DNA of 39,862 bases from Angelakisella sp. (GCA_020025195.1 JAHHSN010000011.1:1-39862), one strand, 5' to 3'; counted from the stretch's first letter, positions 7,999 through 16,579 are shown. The notes: generated by a model not told the origin, from the sequence alone. A program made the numbers and translations.

Positions 7999-9021
7999 AT
8001 GTTTGCTAACGATATCGGCATTGACCTCGGCACCGCGACCACGCTGATCTATGCCAGTGATAAAGGAATCGTTCTTCGTGAACCGTCCATCGTAACGCTC
8101 GACGCCCGCACCGGGGAGGTACTGGCGGTGGGCGATGAAGCCTATACCATGCTCGGTAAGACCGGTGCGGATATCCGGGTGGTGCGCCCCCTGGAGGACG
8201 GCGTTATTTCCGACTATGAGGTCACCGAGAAAATGCTCAAGCATTTCTTTAATAAAGTCAATTCCAGCCGGATCTTCAAGCCCCGTGTCTGTGTTTGCGT
8301 TCCCAGCTCCATCACCGAGGTGGAGTCCCGCGCCGTCATCGATACCGTCATGTCCTCCGGCGCGCGGAATGTTTTCCTCATTGAGGAGCCTGTCGCCGCG
8401 GCGATCGGCGCCGGGATGGACATTACCAAACCCGGCGGCATCGCGGTGCTGGATATCGGCGGCGGCACCAGTGACATTGCCATCCTTTCGCTCAACGGCA
8501 TCGTCTGCAAGACTTCGGTGAAGCTGGCCGGCAGCAAGATGAACGACGCCATCATCCGCTATATCCGCAGCACCTACAACGTGCTGATCGGTGATTCCAC
8601 CGCGGATCTGGTCAAGCGGGAGATCGGCACCGTCTGGACCGAGGATCAGGAGGAAAAGACCATGGAGGTCCGCGGCCGCAACCTCGTGACCGGACTTCCC
8701 CAGCAGATCACCGTCTCCAACTTTGAGCTGGAGATGCCGCTTCGCATCGAGGTGGAGCGTCTCATCCTGGCCCTGCAGTCGGTCATGGAGCGGACCCCTC
8801 CCGAGCTGGTGGCGGACATCGAAAAGACCGGCCTTCTGATGACCGGCGGCGGCGCGATGCTCAATGGTCTGGACAAGCTTATTTCCAGCCGCGTCCGTCT
8901 GAAAGCGCATATGGCGGAAAACCCCGTAGAGGCGGTCGCCATCGGTACGGGTAAGTCCTTCGATTACCTTGGAAAGCTCTATGACGGGTTTGTCAGCTAC
9001 ACCAATTATTCGAGCCGGTAA
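7999..9021 (+). CDS. mreB: MreB/Mbl-type actin-like rod-shape protein
   Basis: 340-residue bacterial actin homologue that forms membrane-associated filaments guiding cell-wall elongation. The phosphate-1 motif GIDLGTATT is at residues 7-15, phosphate-2 VLDIGGGTSD near residue 150, the MreB signature EEPVAAAIG just before it, and the adenosine motif LMTGGGAML near residue 280. The length is normal. It stands alone between its own promoter and a strong terminator, without mreC or mreD, which fits the second copies (Mbl/MreBH-like) that firmicutes carry; which paralogue this is cannot be decided here. Confidence 0.93.
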   Translation: MFANDIGIDLGTATTLIYASDKGIVLREPSIVTLDARTGEVLAVGDEAYTMLGKTGADIRVVRPLEDGVISDYEVTEKMLKHFFNKVNSSRIFKPRVCVCVPSSITEVESRAVIDTVMSSGARNVFLIEEPVAAAIGAGMDITKPGGIAVLDIGGGTSDIAILSLNGIVCKTSVKLAGSKMNDAIIRYIRSTYNVLIGDSTADLVKREIGTVWTEDQEEKTMEVRGRNLVTGLPQQITVSNFELEMPLRIEVERLILALQSVMERTPPELVADIEKTGLLMTGGGAMLNGLDKLISSRVRLKAHMAENPVEAVAIGTGKSFDYLGKLYDGFVSYTNYSSR

Positions 9022-9040
9022 GAAACAAAGTTAAGATAAA

Positions 9041-9075
9041 AAGAAGCGGTTCCCCAAGGCGGGGAGCCGCTTTTT
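9041..9075 (+). terminator. Intrinsic terminator of mreB
   Basis: GCGGTTCCCC (9046-9055) pairs with GGGGAGCCGC (9061-9070) and is followed by TTTTT. An A-rich flank on the left may let it serve the convergent Dabb gene as well. Confidence 0.85.
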
Positions 9076-9094
9076 GTGTTTATGGAAAAGAGCC

Positions 9095-9391
9095 TTAAAA
9101 TTCATAGTCCACCGCCGCGCGGGAGCTGATGACGGAATGGACAAAGTCGGAGGCGGCGACATGGGCGGGGTGGACGCGGTAGGCGGCAAGCGCCTCCAGA
9201 GAGGGAAAGACCGAATCAAGGCAGACGTCATAGTCTTTTTTGTTGCAGTCGGGGGAAAGGGTGAGGGAGATAAGCCCCGGCACCACGCCGACGAGGGCCT
9301 CCAGCTTTTCTTTCATGGCGGCGATGTTTTCGGCCTTGGAGCGGCCACCCGTGGTTTCTTTCAGACGGTAGAGCACGATATGACGGATCAT
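9095..9391 (-). CDS. Dabb (stress-responsive A/B barrel) domain protein
   Basis: 98-residue protein of the Dabb family, dimeric alpha-beta barrels related to plant stress-responsive proteins and some ring-modifying enzymes; bacterial members mostly have no assigned reaction. The N-terminus MIRHIVLYRLKE and the central pattern VPGLISLTLSPD, followed by DVCLDSVFPSLEAL and a late HPAHVAASDF stretch, are typical. The true start is the ATG at 9391 with AAAGGAGG six bases upstream; the frame continues much further upstream, but that is the shadow of the divergent deacetylase gene. It stands alone, convergent with mreB. Confidence 0.85.
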   Translation of the reverse strand: MIRHIVLYRLKETTGGRSKAENIAAMKEKLEALVGVVPGLISLTLSPDCNKKDYDVCLDSVFPSLEALAAYRVHPAHVAASDFVHSVISSRAAVDYEF

Positions 9392-9517
9392 GGCGATCCT
9401 CCTTTTCCTAAAATTGATTTTTCCCCAGTATAAGGGAGGACGGGGGATATCGTCAAGCCCCGACGCATATAGTGGGAGAGGCGAGACCTTAACGAAAGCG
9501 GGAGAGGAAGGGAACGG

Positions 9518-10381
9518 ATGAAACTGAAACACGCGGCTGCGGCGCTCCTTCTGGCGGTGGGGGCGGTCTTTGGTGCTTCCTATTGGGCAGACCGGGCACC
9601 GGCCGCTCTTTTTGCCGCGGCGTCGGCCGACCCGCCCGAAATGGTGGTGCTCATGTATCACGCCATCAATCAGAACGAGGGCAAGGCGGGGGACTATGTC
9701 ATTCCGCCGTGGGAGCTGGAGGCGGATCTCAAGGCCATCAAAGAATGGGGCTGTGAGACCGTCACGGCCGGGGAGATCGTCGCCCATGTAAGAGAGGGCG
9801 CGCCGCTTCCCCGACGTCCGGTGCTCATCACCTTTGATGACGGCTATTACAACAACTATCTGCACGCCTTCCCCCTCCTCAAAAAATACAACTGCAAGGC
9901 GCTCATCAGCATCATCACGTCGGAGACCGACAAATACAGCGAGCTGAATGAAAACCGGGAAAATTACAGTCACCTCACCTGGGAGATGATCCGGGAGATG
10001 CAGGAGAGCGGACTGGTGGAAATCGGCAACCACACCTATGACCTCCACCACATTAAGGGGCGGCGGGGCGTCACGCGGCAGGAGGGCGAATCCAAGGAAG
10101 CGTATTTTGAGGCGGTCGGCGGCGACATCAAAAAGGCGCAGGACCGCATCGAGGAAATGACCGGCGTCCGTCCCACCGTCTTTGCCTATCCCTTCGGTTC
10201 TTACAGCGAGGATTCCGAGGAGCTGATGGCGTCCCTTGGCTTTGAGGCAACCCTCGGCTCGGAGGGAAGGGTTTTCCGGGTGGGGCAGACCCCGGAGACG
10301 CTGGTGCGCATCCCGCGGTATAATCGCTCCATGTCCACCTCGGCAAGGAAGATTTTGGAGGAGGTCTTTGGCCCTCCGTGA
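9518..10381 (+). CDS. Exported polysaccharide deacetylase (NodB domain)
   Basis: 287-residue protein with an N-terminal membrane or signal segment (hydrophobic residues about 5-25) and a carbohydrate esterase 4/NodB domain. VLMYHAI opens the domain, the catalytic and metal Asp pair lies in ITFDDGY at about residues 106-112, and the metal histidines are in GNHTYDLHH near residues 170-178; FAYPFGSY follows. It would remove acetyl groups from a cell-surface glycan such as peptidoglycan or poly-N-acetylglucosamine outside the membrane. The start has a purine-rich ribosome binding site. Divergent from the Dabb gene and followed by psuK, which has its own promoter. The substrate is not evident. Confidence 0.9.
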   Translation: MKLKHAAAALLLAVGAVFGASYWADRAPAALFAAASADPPEMVVLMYHAINQNEGKAGDYVIPPWELEADLKAIKEWGCETVTAGEIVAHVREGAPLPRRPVLITFDDGYYNNYLHAFPLLKKYNCKALISIITSETDKYSELNENRENYSHLTWEMIREMQESGLVEIGNHTYDLHHIKGRRGVTRQEGESKEAYFEAVGGDIKKAQDRIEEMTGVRPTVFAYPFGSYSEDSEELMASLGFEATLGSEGRVFRVGQTPETLVRIPRYNRSMSTSARKILEEVFGPP

Positions 10382-10392
10382 GAAATGATGGG

Positions 10393-10420
10393 TTGAAACC
10401 CGCCCGCATTGGTGTATAAT
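10393..10420 (+). promoter_or_regulatory. Promoter of psuK-psuG
   Basis: TTGAAA (10393-10398), 16-base spacer, TATAAT (10415-10420), 33 bases upstream of the TTG start of psuK. Confidence 0.75.
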
Positions 10421-10453
10421 AACAGGGTATCAACCAATAAGGAGGGAAGCCCT

Positions 10454-11389
10454 TTGCAGGGAGAAATCGTTGCGATCGGCGCCGCCAATGTGGACGTCAT
10501 GGGACGCAGCCGCAATCCGCTCGTCCCGGAGGACAGCAACCCCGGCCGGATCAGCGTTTCGGTCGGCGGGGTCGCGCGGAACATCTGTGAAAATGCCGCG
10601 CGGCTGGGACTGCCCGCCCGTATGATCGCCATGGTGGGCGGCGATGACTACGGCAGAAGGATCCTCCGCCGCTGCCGGGAAAGCGGGATTAGGACGGACA
10701 GCGTCTTTGTCCTGCCGCAGGAGACAAGCTCCAGCTATCTTTCTATCCATCGTCCGAACGGAGAGATGTCCGTCGCGGTGAGCGATATGCACATTCTGCA
10801 GAAGCTCACCCCGGAGATGGTGGACAAGCAGGGAGATTATCTGAGGAAAGCGGCCGCCGTCGTGGTGGACGGCTGCCTGCCGGAGGAAACGCTCGCACAT
10901 ATCATAGAGACCTATGGCGGGGAGACCCCCATCTTTGCAGATACCGTTTCCACTGCCTATGCCCGCCGCTTTTTGGGGTGCCTTAAGGGCATCCACACCC
11001 TCAAACCCAACCGTCTGGAGGCGGAGGTGCTTTCGGGGATATCCATCCGCTCGGAGGCGGATTACTTCCGGGCAGGCGACGCCATCGTCCGCAAGGGAGT
11101 GGAACGGGTCGTCATCAGCGCGGGCGCGCGCGGCTGCTTCTATACCGACTGTCTGGGGCAGGCGTGCTGGGCCAGAACCCGTCCCGCACGGCACATCCGC
11201 AGTGCCACCGGTGCGGGAGACAGCTTCATGGCGGGGCTTATTTACAGCTTCTATCATGGGCTTTGCCTGCCGGAGACTTTGGATTTTTCCATGGGGGCGG
11301 CACTGGCCGCTCTGCAGGCGCCGGGCGCCATCAATTCAAAACTGAGCGCCGATATGGTTCGGCGTGTAATGAAGGAGTATCAGTCATGA
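10454..11389 (+). CDS. psuK: PfkB-family kinase, probably pseudouridine kinase
   Basis: 311-residue ribokinase-fold enzyme that would phosphorylate pseudouridine at the 5' position before PsuG cleaves it. An N-terminal GAANVDVMGRS and GGVARNICEN (sugar-binding glycine pair) and the C-terminal SATGAGDSFMAGL, with the catalytic base in GAGD, mark the PfkB family. The assignment to pseudouridine rests on the 4-base overlap with psuG. The start is read as TTG at 10454, 7 bases after AAGGAGGG; an ATG-like start at 10409 would lie inside the promoter and is rejected. No transporter gene (PsuT type) is adjacent. Confidence 0.88.
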   Translation: MQGEIVAIGAANVDVMGRSRNPLVPEDSNPGRISVSVGGVARNICENAARLGLPARMIAMVGGDDYGRRILRRCRESGIRTDSVFVLPQETSSSYLSIHRPNGEMSVAVSDMHILQKLTPEMVDKQGDYLRKAAAVVVDGCLPEETLAHIIETYGGETPIFADTVSTAYARRFLGCLKGIHTLKPNRLEAEVLSGISIRSEADYFRAGDAIVRKGVERVVISAGARGCFYTDCLGQACWARTRPARHIRSATGAGDSFMAGLIYSFYHGLCLPETLDFSMGAALAALQAPGAINSKLSADMVRRVMKEYQS

Positions 11390-12300
11390 GAGAAAACTAT
11401 TTATCCGTTACCGAAGAAATAAAGACCGCCGTGGCGGAAAATAAACCTGTCGTGGCGCTGGAATCCACCATCCTGTCCCATGGGATGCCCTATCCCGAAA
11501 ATCTGGACTTTGCCGCCAAGGTGGAGAAGATCGTCCGGGAGGAGGGCGCGGTGCCCGCCACCTGCGCCGTGCTGGACGGCAAGCTCAAGGTCGGCCTCAG
11601 CGTGGAGGAGCTGGAGATCATGTGCCGCGCCGAGGGCGTGGGCAAGGTGAGCCGCCGGGACCTCGCCACCTATCTTGCCACCGGCAAGCGGGGCGCGACC
11701 ACCGTCGCCACCACTATGATCATCGCGTCCCTCGCCGGAATTCGTGTCTTTGCCACCGGAGGCATCGGCGGGGTGCATCGCGGCGGACAGGACACCATGG
11801 ACATTTCCGCCGACCTGCAGGAGCTTGCCAAGACCCCCGTCGGGGTGGTCTGTGCGGGTGCCAAGTCCATTCTCGATATCGGCAGAACGCTGGAATACCT
11901 TGAGACGATGGGCGTGCCGGTCCTTGGCATGAATACCGATGATTTCCCGGCCTTCTTCTGCCGCAGAAGCGGCTTCGGCGTGGATTATAACCTTAAGAGC
12001 CCCGAGGAGGCCGCCCGCATCCTCAAAGCCAAGTGGGACGTGGGCCTTTCCGGCGGCGCCGTCATCGCGAACCCCATCCCCGAGGAGTATGAGATGGATT
12101 TTGACGAGATGGAGAAGGTCATCGCGGAAGCAGTGGCCTCCGCGGAGCGCGAGGGCATCCGGGGCAAAAACATTACCCCCTACCTCCTTGCCCGCATCAA
12201 GGATAAGACCGGAGGGGAATCCTTCGCGGCCAATCTGGAGCTGGCCTACAATAACGCCCGCGTCGCTTCCCGCATCGCGGTGGAATACTGCAAGCTGTGA
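11386..12300 (+). CDS. psuG: Pseudouridine-5'-phosphate glycosidase
   Basis: 304-residue enzyme that splits pseudouridine 5'-phosphate into uracil and ribose 5-phosphate, the only known route to break the C-C glycosidic bond released by RNA turnover. Conserved blocks: VALESTILSHGMPYPENL at residues about 22-40 (given here as ALESTILSHGMPYP), CAVLDGKLKVGL, RRDLATYLATGKRGATT, FATGGIGGVHRG and VCAGAKSILDIG, then NTDDFPAFF. The ATG at 11386 overlaps the psuK stop (ATGA), with GAAGGAG upstream. Length and motifs match the family closely. Confidence 0.95.
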   Translation: MRENYLSVTEEIKTAVAENKPVVALESTILSHGMPYPENLDFAAKVEKIVREEGAVPATCAVLDGKLKVGLSVEELEIMCRAEGVGKVSRRDLATYLATGKRGATTVATTMIIASLAGIRVFATGGIGGVHRGGQDTMDISADLQELAKTPVGVVCAGAKSILDIGRTLEYLETMGVPVLGMNTDDFPAFFCRRSGFGVDYNLKSPEEAARILKAKWDVGLSGGAVIANPIPEEYEMDFDEMEKVIAEAVASAEREGIRGKNITPYLLARIKDKTGGESFAANLELAYNNARVASRIAVEYCKL

Positions 12301-12490
12301 GCCGCTTATGCCTCCGAAATAGATGAAATTTTTTGAACGATTCTATTTAACTTACTGATAAGTTTAATTTAGGGTCGAAAAAAGCGCAAAATGTTCCGGA
12401 TTTTGGAAAAAATGTCTGCATTTTACGGCCTTCCTTTCCCAGCTTCTGACCGGAAAATCCAGGAATCCAAGAAGCGAAATGATAAAAATA
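12301..12490. other. Non-coding stretch between psuG and pflB
   Basis: AT-richer sequence with no convincing reading frame and no recognised riboswitch. It leads into the terminator at 12491 and then the pflB control region. Confidence 0.6.
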
Positions 12491-12526
12491 AAGCGATATG
12501 TCCAAAATGGCATATCGCTTTTTTTG
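12491..12526 (+). terminator. Intrinsic terminator downstream of psuG
   Basis: AAGCGATATG (12491-12500) pairs with CATATCGCTT (12511-12520), loop of ten bases, followed by TTTTTTT. It is 190 bases past psuG and insulates pflB. The A-rich left flank could let it act on both strands. Confidence 0.8.
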
Positions 12527-12602
12527 TTCTCTGTGTGATTTGCCGATTGCAAAACCAAAGGGGATTGTTTATACTATAAATGAAAATAATAACTGTAACT
12601 AA

Positions 12603-12621
12603 TTAACGAAAGTATCGTTAA
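12603..12621. promoter_or_regulatory. Perfect palindrome upstream of the pflB promoter
   Basis: TTAACGA-AAGTA-TCGTTAA, 7-base perfect arms, ending 4 bases before the -35 box. This is a typical operator position; the cognate regulator is unknown (a CRP/FNR- or Rex-type factor would fit the anaerobic role but the sequence matches neither consensus exactly). Confidence 0.6.
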
Positions 12622-12625
12622 AGTG

Positions 12626-12654
12626 TTGACAAATTGTGTTTCCTATATTACAAT
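12626..12654 (+). promoter_or_regulatory. Promoter of pflB-pflA
   Basis: TTGACA (12626-12631), 17-base spacer, TACAAT (12649-12654). Transcription would begin near 12661, giving a leader of about 120 nt. Confidence 0.9.
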
Positions 12655-12660
12655 AGGAGT

Positions 12661-12783
12661 TGCAAAAGAGCTTTGGATGGTGAGAGTCCACAAGCATTTG
12701 AGAAATTATTATCAACCTTGCGCTTTTTTATCACATTCACCATAGACAACATTGTAGAAACTAAATTTGGGAGGTATCACACT
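12661..12783 (+). other. Long 5' leader of pflB mRNA
   Basis: About 120 nt between the expected transcription start and the pflB ATG. It contains a small stem (GCTTTGGA near 12670 with TCCACAAGC near 12687) and an early CAAAAGAGC able to pair with GCGCTTTTTT near 12720, which ends in a T run. This looks attenuator-like but matches no RNA family I know. Confidence 0.4.
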
Positions 12784-15012
12784 ATGCGTAGCGAATGGAA
12801 CAATTTTGTAGGCGGACGTTGGGAAGAAGAAGTCAACGTCAGAGATTTTATTCAGAGAAACTATAAGCCCTATGACGGCGACGAGTCTTTCCTTGAGGGT
12901 CCCACCGAGGATACCAAGGCTCTCTGGGCTCAGGTCCTGGAGCTTTCCAAGAAGGAAAGAGAGAACGGCGGCGTTCTGGATATGGACACCAAGGTTATCT
13001 CTACCATCCTTTCCCATGGCCCCGGCTACCTCGACAAGTCCAAGGAGAAGATCGTCGGCTTCCAGACCGATGCTCCCTTTAAGCGCTCTATGATGCCCTA
13101 CGGCGGTATCCGTATGGCGAAGCAGGCCTGCGAGGACAACGGCTATCATATTGATCCTGAGATCGAGGAGTTCTTCACCACCCACCGCAAGACCCATAAT
13201 GCCGGTGTGTTCGATGTTTACACTCCCGAGATTCGCGCCTGCCGTTCCAGCCACATCATCACCGGCCTTCCCGATGCTTATGGCCGCGGCCGCATCATCG
13301 GCGACTATCGCCGCGTTGCTCTTTACGGTGTTGACCGTCTTATCGAGGACAAGGAGTTCCAGAAGGCTACCACTCCCGACGTGATGACCGCTGACGTGAT
13401 CCGTGACCGCGAGGAGCTTTCCGAGCAGATCCGTGCCCTCAAGCAGCTCAATGAGCTCGCTCACATCTACGGCTGTGATATCAGCAAGCCCGCTAAGAAC
13501 GTAAAAGAAGCTATTCAGGCTGTCTATTTCGGCTACCTCGCTTCTGTTAAGCAGCAGAACGGCGCCGCGATGAGCCTCGGCCGCACCTCCACCTTCCTCG
13601 ATATTTATGCGGAGCGTGACCTCGCTGCCGGCACCTTCACCGAGAAGGAGATCCAGGAGTTTGTTGACCACTTCGTCATGAAGCTGCGTCTCGTCAAATT
13701 CGCCCGTACTCCCGAGTACAACAGCCTCTTCGCCGGCGACCCCACCTGGGTTACCGAAGTGCTGGGCGGCATGGGCGTTGACGGCCGTCACATGGTCACC
13801 AAGATGTCCTACCGTTATCTGCACACCCTCGACAACCTCGGCGCTTCCCCCGAGCCCAACCTCACCGTTCTGTGGAGCACCCGCCTGCCCGAGACCTGGA
13901 AGTCCTACTGCTCCAGAATCTCCATCAAGCACTCCGCCATCCAGTATGAGAACGATGATGTGATGCGCCCTGTTCACGGTGACGACTACGGCATCGCCTG
14001 CTGCGTCTCCTCCATGAGAATCGGTAAGGAAATGCAGTTCTTCGGCGCCCGCGCCAACCTCGCCAAGTGCCTGCTCTACGCTATCAACGGCGGCCGTGAT
14101 GAAATCACCGGCAAGCAGGTCGGCCCCAAGTATCAGCCCATCACCTCCGAGTACCTCGACTATGACGAGGTCATGGAGAAATATATGGATATGATGAAGT
14201 GGCTCTGCAAGGTCTATGTCAATGCCCTTAACATCATCCACTATATGCATGACAAGTACAGCTACGAGTCCCTTGAGATGGCTCTGCATGACAAGAACGT
14301 GACCCGCTGGTTCGCCACCGGTATCGCCGGCTTCTCCGTTGTTGCCGACTCTCTGTCCGCCATCAAGTATGCCAAGGTCAAGGTGATCCGCAACGAGGAT
14401 GGTCTCGCGACTGACTTCGAGGTAGAGGGCGACTTCCCCAAATACGGCAACGATGATGACCGCGTTGATGAGCTCGCGAAGGACATCCTCCATCGCTTCA
14501 TCACCTTCATCCGTGAGAACCCCACCTATCGCGGCGGTATCCAGACCACTTCCATCCTGACCATCACCTCCAACGTGAGCTATGGTAAGAACACCGGTTC
14601 CACCCCCGATGGCCGTAAGGCCGGCGTTCCCTTCGCCCCCGGCGCGAACCCCATGCACGGCCGTGATTCTCATGGCGCTGTCGCCTCTCTGGCTTCTGTT
14701 GCCAAGATCCCCTTCATGGATTCTCAGGATGGTATCTCCAACACCTTCTCCATCGTTCCCGACGCGCTCGGCAAGACCGAGGAGGAGAGCGTAAAGAACC
14801 TCTATGGCATGATGGACGGTTACTTCGGGAAGGGTGCTCATCACCTCAACGTCAACGTTCTCAACCGCGAGACCCTGCTTGACGCGCAGAAGCATCCCGA
14901 GAACTATCCTCAGCTCACCATCCGCGTATCCGGTTACGCCGTAAACTTCATCAAGCTGACCAAGGCTCAGCAGGACGAAGTCATCGCCCGTACCTTCCAC
15001 GAGAGAATGTGA
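12784..15012 (+). CDS. pflB: Pyruvate formate-lyase (formate C-acetyltransferase)
   Basis: 742-residue glycyl-radical enzyme that converts pyruvate and CoA to acetyl-CoA and formate in anaerobic fermentation. The adjacent catalytic cysteines lie in IACCVSSMR at about residues 400-408, and the glycyl-radical site is in RVSGYAVNF near the C-terminus (about residue 717). The N-terminus MRSEWNNFVGGRW at the ATG 12784 follows GGGAGG; the longer upstream frame runs through the promoter and is not translated. Synonymous codons favour T-ending GCT, GTT and TCT far more than neighbouring genes, in keeping with high expression. Followed directly by its activase. Confidence 0.97.
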   Translation: MRSEWNNFVGGRWEEEVNVRDFIQRNYKPYDGDESFLEGPTEDTKALWAQVLELSKKERENGGVLDMDTKVISTILSHGPGYLDKSKEKIVGFQTDAPFKRSMMPYGGIRMAKQACEDNGYHIDPEIEEFFTTHRKTHNAGVFDVYTPEIRACRSSHIITGLPDAYGRGRIIGDYRRVALYGVDRLIEDKEFQKATTPDVMTADVIRDREELSEQIRALKQLNELAHIYGCDISKPAKNVKEAIQAVYFGYLASVKQQNGAAMSLGRTSTFLDIYAERDLAAGTFTEKEIQEFVDHFVMKLRLVKFARTPEYNSLFAGDPTWVTEVLGGMGVDGRHMVTKMSYRYLHTLDNLGASPEPNLTVLWSTRLPETWKSYCSRISIKHSAIQYENDDVMRPVHGDDYGIACCVSSMRIGKEMQFFGARANLAKCLLYAINGGRDEITGKQVGPKYQPITSEYLDYDEVMEKYMDMMKWLCKVYVNALNIIHYMHDKYSYESLEMALHDKNVTRWFATGIAGFSVVADSLSAIKYAKVKVIRNEDGLATDFEVEGDFPKYGNDDDRVDELAKDILHRFITFIRENPTYRGGIQTTSILTITSNVSYGKNTGSTPDGRKAGVPFAPGANPMHGRDSHGAVASLASVAKIPFMDSQDGISNTFSIVPDALGKTEEESVKNLYGMMDGYFGKGAHHLNVNVLNRETLLDAQKHPENYPQLTIRVSGYAVNFIKLTKAQQDEVIARTFHERM

Positions 15013-15737
15013 TGAAAGGTTACATTCACTCCCTTGAAAGCTTTGGCACCGTGGACGGCCCCGGAATCAGATATGTCGTCTTTTTCCAGGGCTGCCCCAT
15101 GCGCTGCCTTTACTGCCACAATCCCGATACCTGGGAGGCGGGCAAAGGCATGCAGATGGAACCCGACGAGGTGCTGGAGAAGATGCTTCGCAACATCTCC
15201 TTCTATACTACCGGCGGTATTACGGCGACCGGCGGCGAGCCGCTCCTGCAGCTGGAGTTCCTGACAGAGCTTTTTAAGAAAGCCAAAGCCCATGGGATCC
15301 ACACCACCGTTGACACCTCCGGAATCATCTTCGATCCCCTCCACCATGAGAAGATCGACGAGCTGATGCAGGTGACCGACCTTGTGATGCTGGACATTAA
15401 GCATATCTTTGACGAGGAGCACAAAAAGCTGACCGGTCACTCCAACCGGGCCGTCCTCGCCTTTGCCGAGTATCTCCGTGAGATTGGGAAACCGATGTGG
15501 GTACGGCACGTTGTCGTCCCCGGCATCACCTTTAATAAGGAAGAACTGACCGCTCTCGGCAGCTACCTGAAGGGCTTCCCCAACCTTGAAAAGCTGGAGG
15601 TCCTGCCCTATCATTCGATGGGAAAGGTGAAGTATGACTCCCTCGGCATGGAGTATGTCCTTAAGGACACCCCGCAGCTGACCAAGGCGGAGGCGAAGGA
15701 AGCCGAAGCCATGATCCGCGCGGCAATGAATGCCTGA
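15012..15737 (+). CDS. pflA: Pyruvate formate-lyase activating enzyme (radical SAM)
   Basis: 241-residue radical SAM enzyme that uses an iron-sulfur cluster and S-adenosylmethionine to place the radical on the PflB glycine. The cluster-binding CxxxCxxC is CPMRCLYC at about residues 29-36, preceded by ESFGTVDGPGIRYVVF-like family sequence and followed by the TGGEPLLQ SAM-binding glycine motif near residue 75. The ATG at 15012 shares one base with the pflB stop; a GTG directly before it (15009) is an equally near alternative. The gene pair ends in a strong terminator. Confidence 0.96.
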   Translation: MKGYIHSLESFGTVDGPGIRYVVFFQGCPMRCLYCHNPDTWEAGKGMQMEPDEVLEKMLRNISFYTTGGITATGGEPLLQLEFLTELFKKAKAHGIHTTVDTSGIIFDPLHHEKIDELMQVTDLVMLDIKHIFDEEHKKLTGHSNRAVLAFAEYLREIGKPMWVRHVVVPGITFNKEELTALGSYLKGFPNLEKLEVLPYHSMGKVKYDSLGMEYVLKDTPQLTKAEAKEAEAMIRAAMNA

Positions 15738-15770
15738 TTCACCCAATTTGAATAGATACTGATCCCAAGG

Positions 15771-15800
15771 AAAGCCCCGACCGCTCGGTCGGGGCTTTTC
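15771..15800 (+). terminator. Intrinsic terminator of pflB-pflA
   Basis: AAAGCCCCGACC (15771-15782), loop GCTC, GGTCGGGGCTTT (15787-15798), then T. Perfect 12-base stem. Confidence 0.92.
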
Positions 15801-16014
15801 CCGTCCTGGCGAAAAAGAACCATGGGTGAAACCGGAGGCTGACGCAAGCCCTAAGGGCGTAAAAAGCATCGCCTGTATCATCGGCTTTGCAATCCGCAAA
15901 CGGATCGGCAGCTTCTTTTGGGGCTTATCGTCCCTCCGGCGGGGGCTGTTTTGGTATGTCTAGAGCGAAAGCCGCTATTCCTGCGGCAGAACGGGGGACT
16001 GTGCGCTAAAGCAG
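15801..16014. other. Intergenic stretch without a recognised gene
   Basis: About 210 bases between two terminators. There is a small perfect hairpin ATCCG-CAAA-CGGAT (15892-15905). A 45-codon frame from GTG 15826 to the TAG at 15961 has no convincing ribosome binding site. I see no known RNA or protein family. Confidence 0.4.
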
Positions 16015-16020
16015 CAAAAA

Positions 16021-16052
16021 GAAAAGAGCGGAATCCTTTGCGGGTTCCGCTC
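16021..16052 (-). terminator. Intrinsic terminator of the small export-type gene
   Basis: On the minus strand GAGCGGAACCC (16052-16042) pairs with GGATTCCGCTC (16036-16026), followed by TTTTCTTTTT. Confidence 0.85.
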
Positions 16053-16074
16053 ATATTCGGGGTCAAAACTGCAT

Positions 16075-16539
16075 TCAGAGGGAAAAGAGCGCGGCAAACA
16101 GCCCGTAGGAGACGCCGCCCATGATGAGCCCGCTTGCCAGTACGCCGGCGGCGATCACCAAAAAGGCTGAACCGAGCCGCATGCGGAGCAGCGCGGCGAC
16201 CAGCGACCCCGTCCACGCGCCGGTGCCGGGCAGGGGAATGGCGACAAGGACGAAAAGCCCCCACTTTTCATAGGAACCGATCTCGGCTGCTTTCTGGTCG
16301 GCTTTCTTTATGATCCCGGAGAAGAAGCCGCCCACCTTGGGGAGGGTCGCGAGCTTCTGCAGAACCGTTTTCGCAAATAGGACGAGAAACGGCACGGGCA
16401 GGAGATTCCCCAGCACCGAGACGAGATAAACGGGCCAGAAGGGCAGCTCCATCGCGGCGCCCGCCGGAACGGCGCCCCGAAGCTCCACCACCGGAAGCAT
16501 GGAGATGCAAAAGAGATAAAAGTACGGGTTCCGGAACAA
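16075..16539 (-). CDS. Small multidrug export-type membrane protein (COG2426 family)
   Basis: 154-residue polytopic membrane protein with about four hydrophobic segments. It matches the family annotated as putative small multidrug export protein: the motif MLPVVELRGAVPAGAAM near the N-terminus (quoted in part, PVVELRGAVPAG), then GNLLPVPFLVLF and a later VAIPLPGTGAWTGSL. Real function is unknown; efflux is a family label rather than proof. I take a TTG at 16539 as the start because GGAGG lies 7-8 bases upstream, while the open frame further upstream (to 16719) runs into the hrcA promoter region and has no ribosome binding site. It is divergent from hrcA. Confidence 0.82.
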   Translation of the reverse strand: MFRNPYFYLFCISMLPVVELRGAVPAGAAMELPFWPVYLVSVLGNLLPVPFLVLFAKTVLQKLATLPKVGGFFSGIIKKADQKAAEIGSYEKWGLFVLVAIPLPGTGAWTGSLVAALLRMRLGSAFLVIAAGVLASGLIMGGVSYGLFAALFSL

Positions 16540-16579
16540 AAAATCTCCTCCTCTCGGTGCAAAATAAGATAACGCCCCT

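Noticed and set aside
12655..12783. Second T-box or amino-acid riboswitch in the pflB leader
   Set aside because: The GGTGGTACC-type core and specifier architecture are absent; only generic hairpins are present.
12712..15000. Very long open frame (about 760 codons) on the minus strand opposite pflB
   Set aside because: It mirrors the codon periodicity of pflB, has no ribosome binding site, and its product is low-complexity Gly/Val/Leu-rich sequence with no domain.
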